DNA of 64,000 bases from JAVBQG01 sp031549185 (GTDB lineage: Bacteria > Synergistota > Synergistia > Synergistales > Synergistaceae): NCBI GenBank assembly GCA_031549185.1, contig JAVBQG010000006.1, forward strand, positions 1-64,000, read 5' to 3'. The position numbers and the translations under genes were made by a program. Position 1 is the stretch's first letter. Each line of letters opens with the position of its first letter. Positions 48,214-55,594 of this stretch are shown in pieces. The notes beneath the pieces were generated by a model. The model searched no databases, was not told the DNA's origin, and was given only the letters and a program-made list of their open reading frames with translations.

Positions 48214-51021
48214 TTATTTCTTCATCGCCGCTTTGATCTTGTCCGGGGTCAGCGGCAGCTCTTTGACGCGGGCTCCGCAGGCGGCGAAGACGGCGTTGCC
48301 GATGGCGGCGTGCGGCGAGGAGAGCGGCATCTCGCCGGTGCCGGAGGCGCCGAAGGGCCCATGCGGGCGCGGCGTCTCGATGTGAATCAGCTTGAGGTCG
48401 TCGGTGATGTCCTTGACGTACGGGAAGCCGCAGGTGACGAGGTTGTTGTACTTCGTCTCGTCGAGGAAGTCCTCGGTGAGCGCGAGGCCGACGCCCTGTG
48501 CGATGCCGCCGAACTGTTGCCCGTCGACGACGAGGTAGTTGTTGATGACGCCGACGTCGCCGACGAGGGTGAAGCTCTCGACGTGCGCCTTGCCGGTCTC
48601 GGTGTCGACGGAGACCTCGGCCAGGTTGATGGCGAACATATGGGCCATGAAGGGATAGCCCTGTCCGGTCTCGGGGTCGTTGCCGCTGCACTCGACCACG
48701 TTGCCGTCGTTGTCGACGACCTGCGTCTTGTAGGTGGCCTCGTAGTAGAGCTCCTTGCCCTCCTTGACCATTTCGTCGTAGGCGCGATAACTGCCGTCGG
48801 GCTTGCGCATCGCGTCGAGCAGCATGTTGCAGCTCATGACGATGGCGTTGCCGACCATGTTCTGGCAGCGGCTGGCCGCCGCCGCGCCGCTGTTGGGCGC
48901 CTTGGCCGTGTCGCTGCAGACGAGCTTGATGTTCCGCGGGTCGACGCCGATCGGACGCAGCGCCTCGTGCGCCGTGCCGACGCAGCCCATGTCCGCGCCC
49001 TGGCCGTGATCCTCCCAGGTGTTATAGATGATCACGCCGTCCTTCGTGAGTTCGACCGCGCTGGCCGCTTCGTCCGCGCCATCGTCGTTGGAGTTGTAGA
49101 TGCTGAACGACACGCCGACGCCGTACTTGAGCTTGCCGCCCGCGGCGTTCTTCTTCGCCACGCGCGCCTTCATCTCCTCGTAGACCGGGCGCGCTGCCTC
49201 GATCATCTTCGGGAAGGGATAGACCTCGAACTTTTGCCCACTGGGGGAGGTGCCGCCATCCTTCATGATGTTGCGCACGCGGAACTCGAAGGGATCGATG
49301 CCCGCCTCGTGCGCCAGCATGTCGACCGCCGTCTCTCCACCCCAATAGGTCTGCGGACCGCCGTAGGCGCGAAACGCCGCCGACCAGCGCTGGTTCGTCC
49401 AGACGGTGTAGCCGACTCCCTTGAGATTCTGCACGTCGTAGGGCGCGAGGAAGAACTGGATGCCCTTGTTCATCAGGTCCTGGCTCGACTCGGAGTACGG
49501 GCCGTGATCGACGAACCACCTGTGCTCGCCGCCGACCATCTTGCCGTCCTTGTCCGCGCCGATGCGGATGTTCATGAGGAAGGGGGAGCGCTTCGGCGTA
49601 CGTGTGATGTGCTCCTTCATGTCGAGGCGCATGTAGACCGGGCGGTCCTTGCAGGCGATGACGCAGATGGCGAGCAGGTACTCGTTGGTCGGGCCGACCT
49701 TGTAGCCGAAGGTCGCGCCCATGTTGTTCTGGATGACGCGGATGCCCGACGGCGGCACGCCGATGCCGCGCGCGATCATGAGCTGGTGGCGATAGACGCA
49801 GATGCTCTTCGTCTGCAGGCAGACGCGGCCCTCCTCGTCGTAGTAGCCGTAGCCGCAGTCGGTCTCGAGCGTAAGGTGCGGCTGGCGGGAGCTGTAGAAA
49901 GTGTCCTCGACCTTAAACGCCGCGCCGTCGATGAGACTCTTGGGATCCTGACCCTTCTGATAGGGACGTTTGTTGAAGGCGTTGCGGATGCCGTCGATGC
50001 CCTCGATCTCGTCGTAGACGGGGATCGCGTCGGGCGCCATGGCCTGGTGGATGTCGACCATCTCTTTGAGCTGCTCCAGCTCCACTTTGACGGCTGCCGC
50101 TGCCGCGCGCGCCTGCGCCTCGGTGTCCGCGCAGACGACCGCTACGCACTCGCCCCACTGGCGGATCTTATCGCCCTCGGGGACGATCATGCGGCGCTCC
50201 CAGCCGTCGGTGGTCGTGGTGGGACTGCCGACCTGGCCGCGGATTCTGTTGGTGCCTTTGTTGGCGGCAATGTCCTTCGCCGTCACGATCTTGTAGACGC
50301 CGTCCATCTTCTCGGCGGCGCTGAAGTCGATCTTCTTGACGATCGCGTGACGCGACTGCGTGACGACGGGGACGGCGAAGAGCGTGCCCTTGGGCATCCT
50401 AAGGTAGTCGTCGTCGCCGTAGTCGAAGGTGCCGGTCGCCTTGTAGATGGCGCTCGGGCGCGGGTATTTCGAATTCCAGACCTTTTCGCCCGGCAGCATG
50501 CGCTTCGCGAGGTCCTCGAGGCTCTTCTCGCCGCGCAGTACTTCCGCCGCCTCCATGACGGCGTCGGTGATCTGGATGTAACCGGTGCAGCGGCAGGTCA
50601 TGAAGTTCTTCTGGAACGCCTCGCGCACTTCCTCGCGCGTCGGTTTCGGATTCTTGTCGAGCAGGTCCTTCGCCACGATGATGAAACCGGGCGTGCAGAA
50701 ACCGCACTGGATTGCGCCGCCCACGATGAACGCCAGCTGTAGCGCGTGGGGCGCGGTCGGCGTGCCGACGCCCTCGATCGTGAGGATATTCGCGCCCTCG
50801 GCCACGGCCTTCCAGCGCGTGATACACGCGCGCACGACCTTGTCGTCCAGCACGACGTTGCAGACACCGCACTGGCCGCAGTTGCAGCCTCTCTTGGTTC
50901 CCGTCATGCCCTGCTGCTCGCGAATGACTTCCAGCAGCGTGACCTCGGGATCTGCGACAATTCTCTTCGGGATGCCGTTGATGAAGATGCTCTTGACGTG
51001 GAACTGTTTTTTCTCTGCCAC
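48214..51021 (-). CDS. single-chain molybdenum aldehyde oxidoreductase (xanthine oxidase family)
   Basis: A 935-residue enzyme. The N-terminal 2Fe-2S domain (about 8-85) has Cys-Asn-Cys-Gly-Gln-Cys-Gly-Val-Cys. The second, helical 2Fe-2S domain (about 86-165) has Gln-Cys-Gly-Phe-Cys-Thr-Pro-Gly and Cys-Arg-Cys-Thr-Gly-Tyr. The rest is the molybdopterin domain, with Phe-Arg-Ala-Tyr-Gly-Gly-Pro-Gln and the C-terminal active-site Glu in Gly-Ala-Ser-Gly-Thr-Gly-Glu-Met-Pro-Leu. No FAD domain intervenes, as in the Desulfovibrio gigas aldehyde oxidoreductase of similar length. It would oxidise aldehydes to acids in the cytoplasm. GTG start at 51021 with AAGGGGAG upstream. A Moco-type riboswitch precedes it. 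Confidence 0.9.
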   Translation of the reverse strand: MAEKKQFHVKSIFINGIPKRIVADPEVTLLEVIREQQGMTGTKRGCNCGQCGVCNVVLDDKVVRACITRWKAVAEGANILTIEGVGTPTAPHALQLAFIVGGAIQCGFCTPGFIIVAKDLLDKNPKPTREEVREAFQKNFMTCRCTGYIQITDAVMEAAEVLRGEKSLEDLAKRMLPGEKVWNSKYPRPSAIYKATGTFDYGDDDYLRMPKGTLFAVPVVTQSRHAIVKKIDFSAAEKMDGVYKIVTAKDIAANKGTNRIRGQVGSPTTTTDGWERRMIVPEGDKIRQWGECVAVVCADTEAQARAAAAAVKVELEQLKEMVDIHQAMAPDAIPVYDEIEGIDGIRNAFNKRPYQKGQDPKSLIDGAAFKVEDTFYSSRQPHLTLETDCGYGYYDEEGRVCLQTKSICVYRHQLMIARGIGVPPSGIRVIQNNMGATFGYKVGPTNEYLLAICVIACKDRPVYMRLDMKEHITRTPKRSPFLMNIRIGADKDGKMVGGEHRWFVDHGPYSESSQDLMNKGIQFFLAPYDVQNLKGVGYTVWTNQRWSAAFRAYGGPQTYWGGETAVDMLAHEAGIDPFEFRVRNIMKDGGTSPSGQKFEVYPFPKMIEAARPVYEEMKARVAKKNAAGGKLKYGVGVSFSIYNSNDDGADEAASAVELTKDGVIIYNTWEDHGQGADMGCVGTAHEALRPIGVDPRNIKLVCSDTAKAPNSGAAAASRCQNMVGNAIVMSCNMLLDAMRKPDGSYRAYDEMVKEGKELYYEATYKTQVVDNDGNVVECSGNDPETGQGYPFMAHMFAINLAEVSVDTETGKAHVESFTLVGDVGVINNYLVVDGQQFGGIAQGVGLALTEDFLDETKYNNLVTCGFPYVKDITDDLKLIHIETPRPHGPFGASGTGEMPLSSPHAAIGNAVFAACGARVKELPLTPDKIKAAMKK

Positions 51022-51114
51022 TTACAACTCCCCTTTCCTGACTTGGCCCCAGGGACCGGACTTGGCGAAAGGGGACGAGACGCAATAGGAACAGACGACA
51101 CGGGATCATCCGCC

Positions 51115-51222
51115 CTGCCCCCTTTCCGAACGCGGGAGGCCCATCCGTTTCCGGATGAACCCTGGCTCCCCGCCATGAGGGCGACGAACGCCGACCTTTT
51201 AGGCAGAGGAGCTCGGAGGTTT
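51115..51222 (-). ncRNA. Moco-type (molybdenum cofactor) riboswitch
   Basis: In the 5' leader of the aldehyde oxidoreductase the minus strand shows, in order, ACCTCCGAGC, GCCTAAAAGG, GGCGGGGAGCC, the hairpin CATCCG-GAAA-CGGATG with a GNRA tetraloop, GGCCTCCCGCG and TTCGGAAAGGGGG. This order of CTCCGAG, AAAAGG, paired GGGGAG/CCTCCC and the GAAA-capped stem matches my recollection of the Moco RNA motif. The 3' part near 51100-51030 would be the expression platform; no clear terminator was seen. Confidence 0.75.
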
Positions 51223-51256
51223 TTAGCGATGACCGATCGGGCGATCGATCATGAAT

Positions 51257-51285
51257 AATGTATACGAGATTCTGTGTTTTGACAA
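51257..51285 (-). promoter_or_regulatory. promoter of the aldehyde oxidoreductase leader
   Basis: Minus strand: TTGTCA (51285-51280), 17 bases, TACATT (51262-51257). Transcription would start near 51250 and so include the full Moco-type element and a leader of about 230 bases. The stretch 51225-51250 has overlapping GATC/CGATCG palindromes. Confidence 0.7.
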
Positions 51286-51347
51286 GCGGAATGAACTACC
51301 TGACACTTCGTTGCATAGACAGAGCCAGACCGAGCACACCATCAAAA

Positions 51348-51373
51348 ACGGGGCCGTCTTTCGACAGCCCCGT
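51348..51373 (-). terminator. terminator of the M28 peptidase gene
   Basis: ACGGGGCCGTC pairs with GACAGCCCCGT (one mismatch) around TTTC. On the minus strand the stem is followed by TTTTTGATGG. Confidence 0.85.
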
Positions 51374-51395
51374 TGCGCGTTACGCCAAAATACCG

Positions 51396-53552
51396 CTATT
51401 GGTCGTATTCCGCCGCTGTGTACATATTGTCCGCAGTGGCGATACCCAGAAGAGCCAGCAGATGATCGCCCACGTAAAGCCGATCGTCGTAGGGCGCGTG
51501 GTAGAGCGATGTAATGCTGTCCTCTTGGGATGCCGAGACATTGACGATCACCGGCATGTCTTCATCCATCCACGCGGCGACGTCGGTCCTCGGCCGCCCC
51601 ACGTAGTTGTCATTGCCCGGGCTCGTGGTCGGGGTATTCATGGTAAGGGTGGCTCCGGGACTGAAACCGGCGCCGTCCTGACCCCAGGGGTGATGCCTGC
51701 CCTGGTTCGAGTCCAGAAGAAGACCCACAAGGGGCGCCAATTTGGTCGACATCCTGGCCGAAAGGGTGATGTCGCCGGTTCCCTTGCCAAAGGTGGAGTC
51801 GGTGTGGAACACGGCCTTAACCTTCTCCTTGCCCCGAGCCGCAAACCACGCGGCTGCGGTCTTCGCGCCGTTCATGCCCGACTCTTCCGCGCCGTCAAGA
51901 ATGAAAACCAAGCTGCGCTTGGGCCGGTTCCCGGCGGATGCCATCATGGCCGCGTAGCGCGCGGCAATCATATTAGCCGTGCTGCCGCCGCCGTTATCGG
52001 CGGCGCCGGCGCACATATACGGACCGGCAAAGCCGCAGTGGTCGAAATGGGACATGTAGATTACGTACTCATCGGGGAATTCGCTTCCTCTTACCACGCC
52101 CACCACGTTCATCGCTTTGGCGTTCACTTTTGTCTGCGCGACAGTGCCGATTTCAATTTCAATTCGATCGTCGAAGTTGAAGGAATTCGTCGCGATGGAC
52201 GCGTCATAGTTCTTGTCGTACGCGCCGCCAGCAGCGCCTGCCTTGCTGTTGGGACCTCTGAAAAGATCCTGCGTCGCCTGGTAAAGGAAGTGCGCGTAGT
52301 CGGGCACCGCCCCTTTCCCATCGCCAAAGTCCTTCATCGGAACAGTGCGTACCGCGCCGCCGCCGCCCTCCGCCGGCTGCCGAACAGCTCTCGCGCGGGC
52401 AATCAGATCCGTAAGGGTGCGCTTTGTGCCGCCGGAAGCCGCCTCGATCTCAAGCTGTTTCGCAAAGAGATCGTTCAACAACCTGCTGTCGCCGGTGCCA
52501 TTGCTGTAAGTGGTTTCACTCACGGCACCGGTGCTCGTATCGCGGCCGATATTCCCCACCATGGCAATCTGAAACGCATTTTTGCCTACAGACGGCTGGT
52601 AGCGGATGTTGGGGTTGACAACCATCTGATTGTAGAGCACGCCCGCGGCGTTTCGCTGCCTGGCGACCCCGACTTTGACATAGTGTTCGTCATGGCGTAT
52701 CCAATCGTTGCCGACAGTGTATTTATAATCCGCAGGCTGAAGTTCGCCGCCCAAAATGGGAGTGGGCCGGTAATCCACGTTGCTCAGGCCGTTGGGGGTG
52801 GCGTTCCTGAAGACGACGACGCGATCCGCGATGTCCAGAGGAGTTTTATCGGGGTAGTCGGTAGCAGGGTCGGCTCCGGAGTCCCACGTCAGGCTCACAT
52901 ACTCGTTGAAGTCGTTGCGATACACGGTTTTTGGGTTGATATGGGCAAATTCGCCGTTGGCATAGGTATTGGCGGCAGTCGCGTCGATGCCGTAGCCCAG
53001 GAAAGTAACCTTGCCTCTGACCGTTCCGTTGTTGGTGCCATGGGCCGACAGGACATCCTTGACGAACCTGTCGTCGATATAGTCACCCTTTGCGGTGGAT
53101 TTCCAGACCTGCCCGTCGACTAAAATACTGATCACCGGCGATTTTTCGATCGGCATGCTGTAAGAGACGGCAAAATCCTGGAAGTAACTGCCGTCCAGCG
53201 GCTCGAGGCCCCAGTCCTTGAAGTTCGCCGCTGCCCAGAGGGCGGCCCTTTCATAGCCTATATCTCCGGTCATCCTGCCCCGGAAATCCTCGCTGGCTAT
53301 CTGGTTCAGCAGCAGCGAGGCCTGATTTATCCAGGCCTGTTTTTCACTTGTCGTCCAATTGGCCGGATTGGCAGGGAGGACCGCGCCCGGTACGTTGACG
53401 ATTGGATAGGGGGTTTTGGGGTTGGCAGGGTCCGGCAGGTCGGAGATGTGAGAACTGGAACCTCCGCCGCAACCGCCGCCCACCACTCCGAAGAGCCCAA
53501 TTAGCGCTAGAATCGCGATCATTCTGAATAACTTTTTCATCTTCATTCTCAT
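51396..53552 (-). CDS. lipoprotein M28-family metallopeptidase
   Basis: A 718-residue exported peptidase. The start is ATG 53552, six bases after AAAGGA. A signal sequence ends in a lipobox-like Val-Gly-Gly-Gly-Cys (about residues 23-27), so it is probably membrane-anchored. The peptidase core is C-terminal: Ser-His-Phe-Asp-His-Cys-Gly (His and Asp zinc ligands), Ala-Gly-Ala-Ala-Asp-Asn-Gly-Gly-Gly-Ser (bridging Asp), Leu-Asp-Gly-Ala-Glu-Glu-Ser-Gly (catalytic Glu pair) and Leu-Tyr-His-Ala-Pro-Tyr-Asp-Asp (last His). A PA-domain-like insert lies about residues 130-380. It would trim extracellular or periplasmic peptides for uptake. Much longer than simple M28 aminopeptidases because of the insert. 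Confidence 0.88.
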   Translation of the reverse strand: MRMKMKKLFRMIAILALIGLFGVVGGGCGGGSSSHISDLPDPANPKTPYPIVNVPGAVLPANPANWTTSEKQAWINQASLLLNQIASEDFRGRMTGDIGYERAALWAAANFKDWGLEPLDGSYFQDFAVSYSMPIEKSPVISILVDGQVWKSTAKGDYIDDRFVKDVLSAHGTNNGTVRGKVTFLGYGIDATAANTYANGEFAHINPKTVYRNDFNEYVSLTWDSGADPATDYPDKTPLDIADRVVVFRNATPNGLSNVDYRPTPILGGELQPADYKYTVGNDWIRHDEHYVKVGVARQRNAAGVLYNQMVVNPNIRYQPSVGKNAFQIAMVGNIGRDTSTGAVSETTYSNGTGDSRLLNDLFAKQLEIEAASGGTKRTLTDLIARARAVRQPAEGGGGAVRTVPMKDFGDGKGAVPDYAHFLYQATQDLFRGPNSKAGAAGGAYDKNYDASIATNSFNFDDRIEIEIGTVAQTKVNAKAMNVVGVVRGSEFPDEYVIYMSHFDHCGFAGPYMCAGAADNGGGSTANMIAARYAAMMASAGNRPKRSLVFILDGAEESGMNGAKTAAAWFAARGKEKVKAVFHTDSTFGKGTGDITLSARMSTKLAPLVGLLLDSNQGRHHPWGQDGAGFSPGATLTMNTPTTSPGNDNYVGRPRTDVAAWMDEDMPVIVNVSASQEDSITSLYHAPYDDRLYVGDHLLALLGIATADNMYTAAEYDQ

Positions 53553-53764
53553 GACCATTCCTTTCGCTTCACTCAGGCACAAACACCAGCCACAAGGAGT
53601 CGAGCACCAAACTGCCTCACGGTTTCCGATATCCAACTCGATCGGGTCCTCTCCGACGTGTTCGCAAGAGCGCCTCCACTATCACGGAGCAACTTATCGA
53701 ACACCCGGACGATGGTTTCGACATCACCCCCTTTGCAGATCGCCGAAGGCGTCTATAAACAAGT

Positions 53765-53816
53765 AATTCCGGTACTAAATCAAATGTCCCATCGTGTTTG
53801 ATTTAGGAACGGAATT
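53765..53816. repeat. palindrome with TTTGATTTAG arms
   Basis: The left arm 53765-53784 (core ACTAAATCAAA) pairs with the right arm 53797-53816 (core TTTGATTTAGG); 18 of 20 positions match and the loop is 12 bases. The right arm resembles the copies at 53851-53870 and 7461-7480. Confidence 0.65.
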
Positions 53817-53850
53817 TGCGCGACGTTTTGTGCCGCGCCCAACGCGTGGC

Positions 53851-53870
53851 GTTGATTTAGAATTGGAATA
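53851..53870 (+). repeat. TTGATTTAGAAT-type short repeat
   Basis: GTTGATTTAGAATTGGAATA, which agrees with the 7461-7480 copy at 16 of 20 positions. Confidence 0.5.
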
Positions 53871-53954
53871 TATTATACAAATGTTATAGCATCTAAAAAA
53901 ATTACTGTCAACGAGCGTAGGTGTTCCGAACGGAGGGGGCTTCCGCTTTTAAAA

Positions 53955-53983
53955 ATCACCCGCCCTGTCGCAGGGCGGGTGAT
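53955..53983 (-). terminator. terminator of pepD
   Basis: ATCACCCGCCCTG and CAGGGCGGGTGAT form a perfect 13-base-pair stem with loop TCG. On the minus strand it is followed by TTTTT. Confidence 0.9.
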
Positions 53984-54004
53984 CTCTCTGGAGATTTTTC
54001 GACG

Positions 54005-55537
54005 CTATGCCATCTCGGCCAATACCTTCGTCAGCTGCCCCCAGAGAACGCCGACGGAGTCGACGCGCAAGCGCTCGCGGGGCGAATGCGCGTCCAGGAT
54101 ATCCGGTCCGACCGACACGGCTTCGAGCGTCCGCCCCGCACCCCCGAAGGCCTCCACGAAAAACCCGCACTCCAGCCCCGCGTGCACGCCCAGACCCTTG
54201 AGGCCCTGTCGCTCGAAGGCGCGCTGCACTGGCGTCGGCCCCGCAGGCATCTCCCAAGCGGCGGAGCGGCCCATGGACCTCACCCTCCCTCCGGCCAAGC
54301 GCGCCAGATCGTCGATCCGGCTCGTCAGGTCGTCCAGGACGGAGAGAGTCGACCCGCGGGAGAGGAGCGTCAAGCGCGCCAGCCCGTCTTCGATCTTCGC
54401 GATGCCCATGTTGCACGAGGTCTCCACGAGAAGTTCCCGGTACGGCCTCTCGCCCATGAGGTCCTTCGTCTGAACGAAACGGAAGACACCCAGCGGCAGA
54501 AGGCGCACGACGCGCAGCAGGGCGTCGCGGCTCCCGGCGTCCAGCGCCGGGGTCGACGCGCCGGGGCGTTCGGCGGGATCGACCCGCAGATTCGCCCCTC
54601 CGTCCGAGGCGCGGTATTCGTTCCGGAAAATCTTCGACCACGCGACTGACAGCGCCTCGAGCTTTTGGGCCTCTTCCTCGGACGTCAGGCCGACCACGGC
54701 GAGGGCCCGGTCGGGGATAGCGTTGTCCGCGCCGCGCCCTTCACCCTGCTCGAAAGCGTAAAGGGCGAAGTCGACCGTCGCCGACGCGAGAAAACGCGCG
54801 AGCAGCACGTAGGCGTTGGCGCGCGCCTTGTTGATCTCGATGCCCGAGTGACCGCCCAGCAGGCCCTCCACACGAACCGCCCGATGGACGGTGTATCGAT
54901 GCGCGTCCGAAGCCGCCGCGAGCGGGAGTTCCAGGAGCGCGCTCACGCCAGCCGCGCTGGAAATATAAACGGTGTTCAGTTCCTCGGCGTCGAGATTGAT
55001 CAGCGTCCCGCCCCGCAGACGTTCGGGCCTCACGGCCCTCGCCCCCTTCATATCCGTCTCCTCGTCCACGGTGAAGAGCGCCTCCAGCGATGGATGCGTC
55101 ATATTCGGATCGTCGAGCACCGCCAGGGCCAGCGCCACGCCGATGCCGTCATCCGCACCGAGCGTGGTCCCCTTCGCGGACAGCCAGCCGTCCCGCAGCT
55201 CGAACTCGACGGGGTCGAGAGCGAAATCGTGATCTGCATCCGCAGCCTTGACACAGACCATGTCCTGATGCGCCTGAAGAATGACGCCCTTTCGGCCCTC
55301 TGCGGGGGCACCCTGCGCCGGTTTCCGGACGATCACGTTGCCGACCGCGTCCCGCTCGCTCTTCAGATTGCGCGCGCGGGCGAACGCCTCCAGGAAATCC
55401 ACGACCCCGGCCACGTTTCCCGATCCTCGCGGAATGGCCGAAAGGTCCGCGAAAAAGCCGAAGACTCGGGCCGGCTCCATCCCCTGCACCAGGTCATGAT
55501 TGTTTTTGTCGATGCGCCCGCGGGCTTCCTCGTTCAT
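54005..55537 (-). CDS. pepD: aminoacyl-histidine dipeptidase (M20C, PepD)
   Basis: A 510-residue M20 peptidase. The N-terminal part has Leu-Ser-Ala-Ile-Pro-Arg-Gly-Ser-Gly, Leu-Gln-Ala-His-Gln-Asp-Met-Val (His/Asp zinc ligands), Gly-Ala-Asp-Asp-Gly-Ile-Gly-Val-Ala-Leu-Ala (bridging Asp) and Val-Asp-Glu-Glu-Thr (catalytic Glu). A lid domain follows (about 215-400, with Leu-Gly-Gly-His-Ser-Gly) and then Ala-Gly-Leu-Glu-Cys-Gly and the C-terminal Asp-Ala-His-Ser-Pro (last His). It hydrolyses Xaa-His and other dipeptides in the cytoplasm. Slightly longer than the E. coli enzyme (about 485), because of a 20-residue N-terminal extension. Confidence 0.93.
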   Translation of the reverse strand: MNEEARGRIDKNNHDLVQGMEPARVFGFFADLSAIPRGSGNVAGVVDFLEAFARARNLKSERDAVGNVIVRKPAQGAPAEGRKGVILQAHQDMVCVKAADADHDFALDPVEFELRDGWLSAKGTTLGADDGIGVALALAVLDDPNMTHPSLEALFTVDEETDMKGARAVRPERLRGGTLINLDAEELNTVYISSAAGVSALLELPLAAASDAHRYTVHRAVRVEGLLGGHSGIEINKARANAYVLLARFLASATVDFALYAFEQGEGRGADNAIPDRALAVVGLTSEEEAQKLEALSVAWSKIFRNEYRASDGGANLRVDPAERPGASTPALDAGSRDALLRVVRLLPLGVFRFVQTKDLMGERPYRELLVETSCNMGIAKIEDGLARLTLLSRGSTLSVLDDLTSRIDDLARLAGGRVRSMGRSAAWEMPAGPTPVQRAFERQGLKGLGVHAGLECGFFVEAFGGAGRTLEAVSVGPDILDAHSPRERLRVDSVGVLWGQLTKVLAEMA

Positions 55538-55594
55538 CGCGCCTCTCCCCCTTCATGCCGGCTCAATACGGCGCCGCCCGCCGGGTCGAACCGT

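Larger units (their letters stand above)
53553..53954. other. 402-base intergenic region upstream of the M28 peptidase
   Basis: No gene is supported. Bases 53560-53750 look random or degenerate. 53765-53816 and 53851-53870 carry the TTGATTTAG repeats. An AT-rich stretch at 53862-53915 (TATATTATACAAATG and similar) is the likely promoter region, but no confident -35/-10 pair on the minus strand was identified. Confidence 0.5.

Noticed and set aside
48175..50742. An 855-residue plus-strand open frame opposite the aldehyde oxidoreductase
   Set aside because: Val/Ala/Asp/Arg/His-biased composition typical of the antisense of a GC-rich gene; no motifs; the minus-strand enzyme is certain.
51180..51215. 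Further copy of the Gly-Leu-Lys-Gly repeat (GCCTAAAAGG) upstream of the aldehyde oxidoreductase
   Set aside because: The similarity is limited to about ten bases and is better explained as a conserved part of the Moco-type RNA.
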